In this document: in pieces, positions 1 through 5,680 of the stretch
Position numbering within the stretch: position 1 is the stretch's first letter
How the letters are laid out: each line of letters begins with the position of its first letter
Origin: Gammaproteobacteria bacterium
GTDB lineage: Bacteria; Pseudomonadota; Gammaproteobacteria; Steroidobacterales; Steroidobacteraceae
DNA: 5,699 nucleotides
NCBI GenBank assembly: GCA_003156695.1
Contig: PMHN01000059.1
Coordinates: 2,938 to 8,636, forward strand
Direction: 5' to 3'
Translations under genes and position numbers: made by a program
Notes under the pieces: model-generated
What the model was told of the DNA's origin: nothing
The model's input: the letters and a program-made list of their open reading frames with translations, nothing else
The model's database searches: none

Positions 1-1211
1 CGACCACGCGTAATTTCGCGGGATCCCAGTCGACTGCCGCCGAGAGCGGCCTCGAGCAGTCCAAGATCGGCGTCCGGGTATCGGAGGCGATCGCGCAGGA
101 CACGACGCTGGTGGCACGAGTCGAGACCGGAATCAATCCACTGTCCGGCCAGCTGACCGACGCCTGCGCGAGCATCGCCCAGAATGCCCACAACCCGCAG
201 GGGAGTCAGACCGCGAACGCCGACAGCAGCCGCTGCGGCCAGTTCTTCAACGCTCAGGCTTACGGCGGTATAAGCAACAAGGACCTCGGCACGCTGACCA
301 TCGGCCGCCAGAATTCTATTCAACTTGACGCCACGGCCGTGTACGACCCGCAGGCAGTGTCCTATGCGTTCTCGTTCCTCGGCTACTCGGGCTTTGACGG
401 AGGCTCGGGCAGCACGCAAACCGCGCGTTGGGACAATTCGTTCAAGTACGCCTACCAGAGCGGCCCGATTCACCTCAACCTCATGTACAGCGGCGGCGCG
501 CAGGACGCGGGCTTGTTCGGTAAGGCGTTCGGCGCCGGCATCGGCGGCACGTTCGCCGGGCTGTCCGTTGATGCGACCTACCAGAATATTAAGGGCGCCG
601 TGAACCTCCGCGCCTCCTTTGATGACGCCGCCACGTATACGGGCGCGTATCCGAACAACGGGCTTGCCGCCTACGAGTCCGACGACACGTCGTGGAACAT
701 CATGGGCAAATACACCTTCGAACTCGGTGACACCCCGGCGACGGCGGACAAGTTCACGATCTACGCGGGCTACTCGCACCTCACGAAGGCCAATGCCAAC
801 TACCCGGTCGGTGACGCGCAGGGTGCCTACCCGATCGACGTCGGAATCAACATCAACGACTCCGCCGTGTACAACTTCGAGTGGGTGGGCGCGAGATACG
901 CGCTTACCACCGGCTGGACGGTCAGCGCCGGCCTCTATTACATCACCCAGAACAGCTGGACGATCGGCCTTGGCCCGACCGGGACACAGGGTGTCGGCTG
1001 CGCCGCGGCAGGCCTGCTGTGCTCGGGCAACTTCAAGGAAGGGTCGGTAGTGCTCGATTACGCCTTCAACAAGCACTACGACATCTATGGTGGTGTGAAC
1101 TATTCGGAAGTCGAAGACGGTCTTGCCAACGGATTTGTCGGCACTACCGTTGGAACCTCGGGAAGCGAAAACCAGACGACCGTGATGTTTGGTTTCCGCG
1201 TGAGGTTCTAA
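1..1211 (+). CDS. Gram-negative general porin, 5'-truncated by window edge
   Basis: This is the C-terminal part of an outer-membrane beta-barrel porin for passive diffusion of small hydrophilic solutes. The frame is open from base 3 to TAA at 1209-1211 (402 codons), so the GTG at 111 is only an internal Val; the real start lies upstream, probably about 60 residues earlier by comparison with the family. What is seen: an early segment 'KIGVRVSEAIAQDTTLVARVETG', matching the strand-turn-strand of Porin_4-type porins (usually x-IGxxGxEDLGxGLxAxFQxE), then 'QAYGGIS' followed by 'LGTLTIGRQNS', the usual strand before the constriction loop. Alternating aromatic/hydrophobic strands rich in Gly, Asn, Tyr and Asp follow. 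The protein ends 'MFGFRVRF'; a terminal Phe is the usual BAM-recognition signal of porins. Four Cys fall in two pairs (codons at 165/234 and 999/1020), which is uncommon in porins. The substrate cannot be told. It is separated from the downstream genes by an inverted repeat, so it is probably its own transcription unit. Confidence 0.93.
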   Translation, partial: TTRNFAGSQSTAAESGLEQSKIGVRVSEAIAQDTTLVARVETGINPLSGQLTDACASIAQNAHNPQGSQTANADSSRCGQFFNAQAYGGISNKDLGTLTIGRQNSIQLDATAVYDPQAVSYAFSFLGYSGFDGGSGSTQTARWDNSFKYAYQSGPIHLNLMYSGGAQDAGLFGKAFGAGIGGTFAGLSVDATYQNIKGAVNLRASFDDAATYTGAYPNNGLAAYESDDTSWNIMGKYTFELGDTPATADKFTIYAGYSHLTKANANYPVGDAQGAYPIDVGININDSAVYNFEWVGARYALTTGWTVSAGLYYITQNSWTIGLGPTGTQGVGCAAAGLLCSGNFKEGSVVLDYAFNKHYDIYGGVNYSEVEDGLANGFVGTTVGTSGSENQTTVMFGFRVRF

Positions 1212-1239
1212 GAAGCTTAAGTTCTATCGGCCTGTCTGC

Positions 1240-1281
1240 TTCGACCGAGCCGCCCGTATGTCAGCCGGCGGCTCGGTCGAA
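1240..1281 (+). terminator. Perfect 15-bp inverted repeat after the porin: probable terminator hairpin
   Basis: The arms TTCGACCGAGCCGCC (1240-1254) and GGCGGCTCGGTCGAA (1267-1281) are exact reverse complements, separated by 12 bases. The repeat starts 29 bases after the porin stop codon, the usual place for a terminator. The stem is long and GC-rich, but the following bases (CTCTTCTCC) are only a broken pyrimidine run rather than a T-tract, and the 12-base loop is larger than typical. It could be a weak intrinsic terminator, an mRNA 3'-end stabiliser, or a dyad operator. Confidence 0.55.
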
Positions 1282-1308
1282 CTCTTCTCCCACACGCTAA
1301 CACGGCGA

Positions 1309-1347
1309 TCACGCAGCGCCCGCAGACCCGCGCTTCTGCCTGCGTGA
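1309..1347. repeat. 8-bp inverted repeat upstream of the oxidase operon (possible operator)
   Basis: TCACGCAG (1309-1316) and CTGCGTGA (1340-1347) are exact reverse complements with 23 bases between them. The right arm overlaps the position where a -35 box would sit relative to the TAGAAT at 1365-1370. The arrangement would suit a regulator binding two half-sites, but an 8-bp match in GC-rich DNA can be chance, and no regulator gene is visible in the window. Confidence 0.3.
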
Positions 1348-1370
1348 GCTGCCGCACTCTCATTTAGAAT
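1341..1370 (+). promoter_or_regulatory. Weak candidate sigma-70-type promoter for the four-gene operon
   Basis: TAGAAT at 1365-1370 differs from the TATAAT consensus at one position and lies in the only AT-rich patch (CATTTAGAAT) of this intergenic region. The best-placed -35 is TGCGTG at 1341-1346, a poor match with 18-base spacing. If used, transcription would begin near 1377, about 25 bases before the GTG at 1402. This is a weak call: a real promoter is expected between the hairpin and 1402, but its exact position is uncertain. Confidence 0.27.
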
Positions 1371-1388
1371 CCGCAGCTGATCCGGCAC

Positions 1389-1394
1389 GAGGAG
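1389..1394 (+). promoter_or_regulatory. Shine-Dalgarno GAGGAG supporting the GTG start at 1402
   Basis: GAGGAG ends 7 bases before the GTG at 1402, an ideal spacing. Together with the twin-arginine signal directly after this codon, it fixes the start of the oxidase gene despite the non-ATG codon. Confidence 0.75.
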
Positions 1395-1401
1395 CGAGCG
1401 T

Positions 1402-2580
1402 GTGAACAAGGCGACCGGGCGTCGGCAGCTTCTCACCGGAGCTGGGGCCGCGTTCCTGCTGAGCGCGCTGGAGGGCTGTGGCGCAGGATTACTGCGCACA
1501 CGCAACACGACGCCGGCGCGGCGCCTGCAGCTGCCGCGGCTGCGCGCCGCCACTGATCGGATCACCCGCATCACAGTCTGCACCCGGCCGTTCCGGGCCG
1601 AGGGTCCGCGCCTCGATGTGGAGCGGATCGGCGATAAAACCATCGTCCACAATTATGGGCACGGCGGCAGCGGCTGGTCGTTGTCATGGGGCTCGAGCGG
1701 CATTGCCGTTCAGAAAGCCATGGCTACCGGGGCACGAGACATCGCAGTAATCGGCTGCGGCGCTTTGGGCCTGACGTCGGCGCTCTTGCTGCAGCGTGCC
1801 GGCGCCGAGGTAACCATCTACGCGAAGGACCTACCGCCGAACGTCCGTTCGTCGCTTGCGACCGGAGTCTGGACGCCGGATTCGCGAATTTGTCTCGAGG
1901 AGCATGCCACGCCAGCGTTCAAGCGAACCTGGGAAAGCATGGCCCGCAATTCCTTCCAGGCCTACCAGAATCTGCTCGGACTGGCGGGTGATCCGGTCGA
2001 ATTCATCGACACCTACAACGTGCGGGATGCCGCTGAATTGAACCCCACTGCCCGTGTGCCGGCCGACGGCCGACCGCCGTTCGCCGACCTGCAGAAAGAG
2101 CTGATCGGCGACCTGAGTCCGCACAGCGACGACTATCCGCCGGGCAGCCATCAGTTTGGTGCCCGCTACCTGCGGCGCAATTCGCTGATGATGTTCAACC
2201 TGAGCGCCTATACGCGCATGCTGATTTCAGACTTCCTCGCCAATCGGGGCAGGATCGAGATTGCGGAATTTCACACCCCGGCCGATTTCGCCTCACTGCG
2301 GCAAAAGACCCTGATCAACGCAACCGGCTACGGTGCGCGCGCACTGTTCAACGACCAGTCCGTGATTCCAGTGCGCGGCCAGCTGGCCCGCATGATTCCG
2401 CAACCTGACATCCACTACGGGGTGTTCTACCGGAACGTTGGGTTCATCCCGCGGCGCGACGGATCGGTGTTCCAGGTGCTCGGCGAGAACGACTATTACG
2501 GCTTCAACGACGACACCACTATGGCCGATCGGGCCGAGGCAGAGCATGCGGTTAACACCATCGTCGGACTCTATGCATAG
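1402..2580 (+). CDS. Tat-exported FAD-dependent oxidoreductase, D-amino-acid oxidase family, apparently circularly permuted
   Basis: A flavoenzyme of the DAO superfamily, expected to oxidise an amine or D-amino acid to an imine/keto acid with H2O2 release. The GTG start is fixed by GAGGAG 7 bases upstream. Residues 1-26 form a Tat-type signal (R7-R8, then a Gly/Ala/Leu-rich segment) with a possible lipobox L23-E-G-C26, so the protein is probably a periplasm-facing lipoprotein; E at -2 is unusual. Next comes R62-P-F-R65 with RL at 70-71, then HNYGHGG at 83-89 and S95-W-G97. In pig D-amino-acid oxidase these match the C-terminal end (Arg283, which holds the substrate carboxylate, and HNYGHGG from residue 307). 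Only after them comes the FAD-binding GCGALG (118-123), followed by 'IYAKDLPP' and 'GVWTP'. The C-terminal half has N306-ATGYGA (306-312) and PVRGQ (323-327), and Y343 may match Tyr224 of the pig enzyme. The length (392) suits a full enzyme. It is the first gene of the presumed operon. The exact substrate is unknown; a specific D-amino-acid oxidase is plausible, not proven. Confidence 0.92.
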   Translation: MNKATGRRQLLTGAGAAFLLSALEGCGAGLLRTRNTTPARRLQLPRLRAATDRITRITVCTRPFRAEGPRLDVERIGDKTIVHNYGHGGSGWSLSWGSSGIAVQKAMATGARDIAVIGCGALGLTSALLLQRAGAEVTIYAKDLPPNVRSSLATGVWTPDSRICLEEHATPAFKRTWESMARNSFQAYQNLLGLAGDPVEFIDTYNVRDAAELNPTARVPADGRPPFADLQKELIGDLSPHSDDYPPGSHQFGARYLRRNSLMMFNLSAYTRMLISDFLANRGRIEIAEFHTPADFASLRQKTLINATGYGARALFNDQSVIPVRGQLARMIPQPDIHYGVFYRNVGFIPRRDGSVFQVLGENDYYGFNDDTTMADRAEAEHAVNTIVGLYA

Positions 2581-2610
2581 GGACACGAGCTTCCAGTCAG
2601 AGACGAGCAC

Positions 2611-3231
2611 ATGAAAATTCATCGCATGACAATGGCGGGTCTCTTGACCCTAACCGCACTCGCTGCCCGGGCCGAGGAACGCTTGCCGACAATTCCTCCT
2701 GCGCAGTACACGGCGGAGCAGAAGCAGGCGGCAGCCGACTTCGAGGCGGCGCGCAAGGTGCCGGTGTTCGGCCCATTCGAGCCGCTGATGTATAGCCCCC
2801 AGGTGATGTCGCAGGCGCGCGCGATGGGTGACTACCTGCGCTACAAGTCGGCTATCGGCAATGCGCTCAGCGAACTCGCAATACTGCTCACGGCCCGCGA
2901 ATGGACGCAGGACTACGAATGGTCGGTGCATTACCCGATCGCGCTGAAGGCAGGTATTAGGCAGGAGCTCGCCGACGCCATCGCGGCGGGCCGGCGCCCG
3001 ATCGCGATGAGCCCTGATGAACAGATCGTGTTCGACTACAGCCGCGAACTGCTTAGAAACAAGCAGGTTTCCGATGCGACATTCGAACGCGCCAAGTCGC
3101 GCTTCGGGGCCAAGGGAGTTGTCGACCTGACCGGAATCGTCGGTTACTACACCTTCCTGGCAATGCAGCTCAATGCGGCGCAGTACCCAGCCCCCACGGG
3201 CGCCAGGAAGCTTCAGCCGGTGCCCCGTTAG
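2611..3231 (+). CDS. Exported carboxymuconolactone decarboxylase (CMD)/AhpD-like family protein
   Basis: A 206-residue all-helical protein of the CMD family (PF02627 type). Residues 1-21 are a Sec signal peptide ending A19-R-A21 before EE, so the mature protein is predicted periplasmic, which is unusual for a family best known from cytoplasmic beta-ketoadipate enzymes and AhpD. The core runs from about residue 80: L86-S-E88-LAILLTAREW, then Y102-EW-xx-H107, then 'ALKAGI' at 111-116, matching the family pattern in which a Glu and a His sit on adjacent helices. A second conserved stretch is 'DEQIVFDYSREL' followed by a 'GYYTFLAMQLNA' helix near the C-terminus. The AhpD-type Cys-x-x-Cys is absent and the protein has no cysteine at all, so thiol peroxidase chemistry is excluded. 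The gene begins 30 bases after the oxidase stop, with a weak SD (AGACGAG at about 2601-2607). Family membership is clear; decarboxylase activity is not assured because many members have unknown reactions. Confidence 0.92.
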   Translation: MKIHRMTMAGLLTLTALAARAEERLPTIPPAQYTAEQKQAAADFEAARKVPVFGPFEPLMYSPQVMSQARAMGDYLRYKSAIGNALSELAILLTAREWTQDYEWSVHYPIALKAGIRQELADAIAAGRRPIAMSPDEQIVFDYSRELLRNKQVSDATFERAKSRFGAKGVVDLTGIVGYYTFLAMQLNAAQYPAPTGARKLQPVPR

Positions 3232-3258
3232 GTCGCTGGCTGTATGAAAACAACATCT

Positions 3259-3263
3259 GGGGA
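3259..3263 (+). promoter_or_regulatory. Shine-Dalgarno-like GGGGA that favours the hydrolase start at 3268
   Basis: GGGGA sits 4 bases before the ATG at 3268, whereas the alternative in-frame ATG at 3244 is preceded only by a distant AGG (3230-3232, 11 bases away). This and the compact signal peptide after 3268 make the downstream ATG the better start. Confidence 0.5.
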
Positions 3264-3267
3264 TGCC

Positions 3268-5217
3268 ATGAAGACCGCCCTGACAACTGCCCTGGCCGCG
3301 CTGTTGCTCACCGTCAGCAATGGCCTGGGCGCCGAAGACGCCCCCAGGCCACTGTATCCGCAGTACCCGAGCGAGACTCCGGACAAGTTCACTCCCGCTT
3401 CCGGCAGCTGGGATTACGAGCTTCGCGACGTCATGATCCCCATGCGCGATGGTGTGAAGCTCCACACCATCATCCTGGTGCCCAAAGGCGCATCACATGT
3501 CGGCATGCTGCTCACGCGCACCCCCTACGAGGCCAAGACACTCATCAGCCATACGCACAGCGGGCACCTTGGCCCCATGCTGGAAGGCTATGACAACGCC
3601 ACGGACGTAATCCTCGAGGACGGCTACATCCGCGTAATGCAGGACGTGCGCGGCAAGTACGACTCGGAGGGCGACTACGTGATGAATCGCCCGGTGCACG
3701 GCCCGCAGAACCCGACGCCTGTGGACGATGCCACCGACACCTATGACACCATCGATTGGCTGGTGAAGAACGTGCCGGAGAGCAACGGCAAGGTGGGCAC
3801 GCTGGGCATTTCCTATGACGGCTTCGAGCCCTTGATGGCCCTCGTCAATCCACACCCGGCGCTGAAAGTCTCCGTGCCCATGAACCCGATGGTGGACGGC
3901 TGGATGGGCGATGACTGGTTTCATTCCGGCGCCTTCCGCCAACAGAACATGTCGTACATCTACGAGCAGGAGGCGAGCCGCGACAACAGCATCAAGTGGT
4001 GGCAGAGCTATCACGACGACTACGACCTGTTTCTGCAGGCGAGCTCGGCCGGCGAGCTGGGGCGCAGCCACGGCATGCAGCAGATCGGTTTCTGGAACAG
4101 GATCGTGGCGCATCCGGGCTACGATGCCTTCTGGAGCGACCAGGCCGTGGACAAGCTCCTTGCCACACAGCCGCTCAAGGTTCCGGTGATGCTGGTTCAC
4201 AGTCTGTGGGATGCCGAGGACATCTACGGCGCCATCGCTGTGTACAAAGCAATCAAGCCCAAGGACGTGAACGGCAACATGGTGAAGCTGGCGCTGGGGC
4301 CGTGGTACCACGGTCAGGCCATCGATGAGGGTAGCAGCCTGGGGAACCTGCGCTTCGGCAGCGACACCTCGCGCTGGTTCCGCGAGCACGTACTGCGGCC
4401 ATTCCTGGCGCAATATCTGAAGGACGGCGCGCCCGCGGCGGACGTGGCCCCGGTGACGGCGTTTGAGACCGGCACCAATGAGTGGCGGCGCTTCGAGCGT
4501 TGGCCGGTGAGCTGCGAGAGCGGCTGTACTCACGCCACCAAAGCGCTGTACCTGCAGCCGGGCAACAAGCTCGGGTTCGAGGTGCCGGCCGGCGGGGAGG
4601 CGTTTACGGAATACGTCTCGGATCCCGCGCGCCCCGTGCCCTTCCGTGCACGTCCGATTCAGCAGATGGGCTACGCGCCAGGGCAGACCTGGGCACAGTG
4701 GCTGACGGATGACCAGCGGGAAGCCGCGGGCCGCACCGACGTCATCACCTTCACCTCGGCGGTGCTCAGCAAGCCACTGCTGATCAGTGGCCAGCCGGTC
4801 GTGCATCTGGTGGCTTCCACCAGCGGCACGGACAGCGACTGGGTGGTGAAACTCATCGACGTGTATCCCGACGAGGTGTACGCGCAACCGGAGATGGGCG
4901 GCTACGAGCTTGCGGTGGGCATGGACATTCTGCGTGGGCGTTACCGGGAGGGCTTCGTAGTTGCCAGGCCTATCAAAGCCAACACGCCGCTCGCCTATGA
5001 ATTCAACCTACCGCCGAACAATCACGTTTTCCTGCCGGGCCACCGCCTGATGGTGCAGGTGCAGTCGAGCTGGTTCCCGCTGTACGACCGCAATCCGCAG
5101 ACCTTCGTGCCCAACATCTTCCTGGCCAAGCCCGAGGACTACCGTAAAGCGACGCAGCGCGTGTATCACTCGGCCAGGGAAGCTTCCTACATCGCGCTGC
5201 CCGTGGTGGAGAACTAA
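3268..5217 (+). CDS. Exported CocE/NonD (S15) hydrolase, alpha-amino-acid ester hydrolase-like
   Basis: A serine hydrolase of the X-Pro dipeptidyl-peptidase/CocE family, closest in its motifs to alpha-amino-acid ester hydrolases (EC 3.1.1.43), which cleave esters and amides (including some beta-lactams) carrying a free alpha-amino group. Numbering is from ATG 3268 (649 aa); an in-frame ATG at 3244 would add 8 residues. Residues 1-22 are a Sec signal ending GLGA before EDAP. The nucleophile is S182 in GISYDG, with Y183 next to it for the oxyanion hole. 'MVDGWMGDDWFHSGAFRQ' supplies D216; W314-D315-A-E317-D318 supplies the acid of the triad and two cluster carboxylates; GPWYH gives H348. The spacings from Ser (+34, +133, +135, +136, +166) equal those of the Xanthomonas citri enzyme (Ser174, Asp208, Asp307, Glu309, Asp310, His340, recalled from the literature). 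From about 385 onward is the C-terminal jelly-roll domain (PF08530 type). C416 and C420 could form a disulfide. The length is normal for the family. It is the third gene of the operon. The exact ester or amide substrate is unknown. Confidence 0.94.
   Translation: MKTALTTALAALLLTVSNGLGAEDAPRPLYPQYPSETPDKFTPASGSWDYELRDVMIPMRDGVKLHTIILVPKGASHVGMLLTRTPYEAKTLISHTHSGHLGPMLEGYDNATDVILEDGYIRVMQDVRGKYDSEGDYVMNRPVHGPQNPTPVDDATDTYDTIDWLVKNVPESNGKVGTLGISYDGFEPLMALVNPHPALKVSVPMNPMVDGWMGDDWFHSGAFRQQNMSYIYEQEASRDNSIKWWQSYHDDYDLFLQASSAGELGRSHGMQQIGFWNRIVAHPGYDAFWSDQAVDKLLATQPLKVPVMLVHSLWDAEDIYGAIAVYKAIKPKDVNGNMVKLALGPWYHGQAIDEGSSLGNLRFGSDTSRWFREHVLRPFLAQYLKDGAPAADVAPVTAFETGTNEWRRFERWPVSCESGCTHATKALYLQPGNKLGFEVPAGGEAFTEYVSDPARPVPFRARPIQQMGYAPGQTWAQWLTDDQREAAGRTDVITFTSAVLSKPLLISGQPVVHLVASTSGTDSDWVVKLIDVYPDEVYAQPEMGGYELAVGMDILRGRYREGFVVARPIKANTPLAYEFNLPPNNHVFLPGHRLMVQVQSSWFPLYDRNPQTFVPNIFLAKPEDYRKATQRVYHSAREASYIALPVVEN
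5208..5211 (+). promoter_or_regulatory. Shine-Dalgarno GGAG inside the hydrolase gene, supporting a GTG start at 5219
   Basis: GGAG lies in the last codons of the hydrolase, with 7 bases between it and GTG 5219. The alternative ATG at 5243 has only a GGA 12 bases upstream. The GTG starts one base after the hydrolase TAA, an arrangement typical of translational coupling. Confidence 0.6.
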
Positions 5218-5218
5218 G

Positions 5219-5638
5219 GTGCCCCACGGAACGGCACGCACAATGGATGACAGCAACGCTCCCTGGCACGCGCATATTTACTATGCGCCCGGTGACCGCG
5301 GCCGCACGCAAGGCTTCCGCGAACGTTTGATCAGGCTGAAGGAGTCCGGCGAAACGCCGCAACTGCTGTTCATCGGAGAACTGCGCGATCATAAGGTGGG
5401 CCCGCACCCGGTACCGCAGTTCGAGGTTCACTTCACCGCCGAACTCGTGGAGACGATCAAGGGCGTCATCCGCGAAGTCGGGTTAACGGCACTCGTACAT
5501 CCGTTAACGCACGATGACCTGGCGGATCACACACGTCTCGGTCAGTGGATAGGCACGCCGATCGATCTTGACCTCACGGTTCTTGATCCGCCCGGGATCA
5601 ATCAGGGACTTGCGCGCTTCGGGAAGACAGACTTCTAA
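5219..5638 (+). CDS. DOPA 4,5-dioxygenase family protein
   Basis: A small (139 aa) protein of the DOPA 4,5-dioxygenase family (PF08883 type), whose studied members open the catechol ring of L-DOPA next to the hydroxyls in an iron-dependent extradiol reaction. Visible signatures are W16-H-A-H19-IYY at the N-terminus, V60-GPHP64, F68-E-V-H71-F, then VHP (93-95) followed by DDLADHT (99-105), W110-I-GTP114 and the closing LDLTVL (117-122). His17, His19, His63, His94 and His104 are the candidate metal and acid/base ligands; which ones bind iron cannot be settled here. There is no signal peptide, so unlike the three preceding gene products it should be cytoplasmic. The GTG start at 5219 is chosen for its good SD and 1-base gap to the hydrolase stop; ATG 5243 would remove 8 residues and leave the family domain intact. 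The gene ends the visible operon. The length is near the normal range for bacterial members. The natural substrate (DOPA or another catechol) is not known. Confidence 0.9.
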   Translation: MPHGTARTMDDSNAPWHAHIYYAPGDRGRTQGFRERLIRLKESGETPQLLFIGELRDHKVGPHPVPQFEVHFTAELVETIKGVIREVGLTALVHPLTHDDLADHTRLGQWIGTPIDLDLTVLDPPGINQGLARFGKTDF

Positions 5639-5680
5639 TGACCCGGCGTCTCGCACCCCCCCAACCCCCAGGCGCGTCAT

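Noticed and set aside
111..1211. Porin gene starting at GTG 111
   Set aside because: The same frame is open to the window edge, and the upstream residues continue the porin pattern (KIGVRVSEAIAQ), so GTG 111 is an internal Val codon.
2581..2610. Possible promoter or terminator between the oxidase and CMD-family genes
   Set aside because: The 30-base gap has no hairpin, T-tract or -10-like hexamer, which fits an operon junction.
2650..3465. 271-codon open frame on the minus strand
   Set aside because: It is antisense to the CMD-family gene and the start of the hydrolase gene, spans their junction, and has no domain or start-site support.
3493..4887. Long 464-codon open frame on the minus strand
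   Set aside because: It lies entirely within the hydrolase gene, which has a full set of catalytic motifs. The minus frame is rich in His, Val and Arg, as expected for the antisense of a GC-biased gene, and shows no recognisable domain.
5484..5510. Two GTTAAC palindromes 20 bases apart
   Set aside because: Both fall inside the conserved part of the dioxygenase coding sequence, so they are best explained by codon use rather than a regulatory site.
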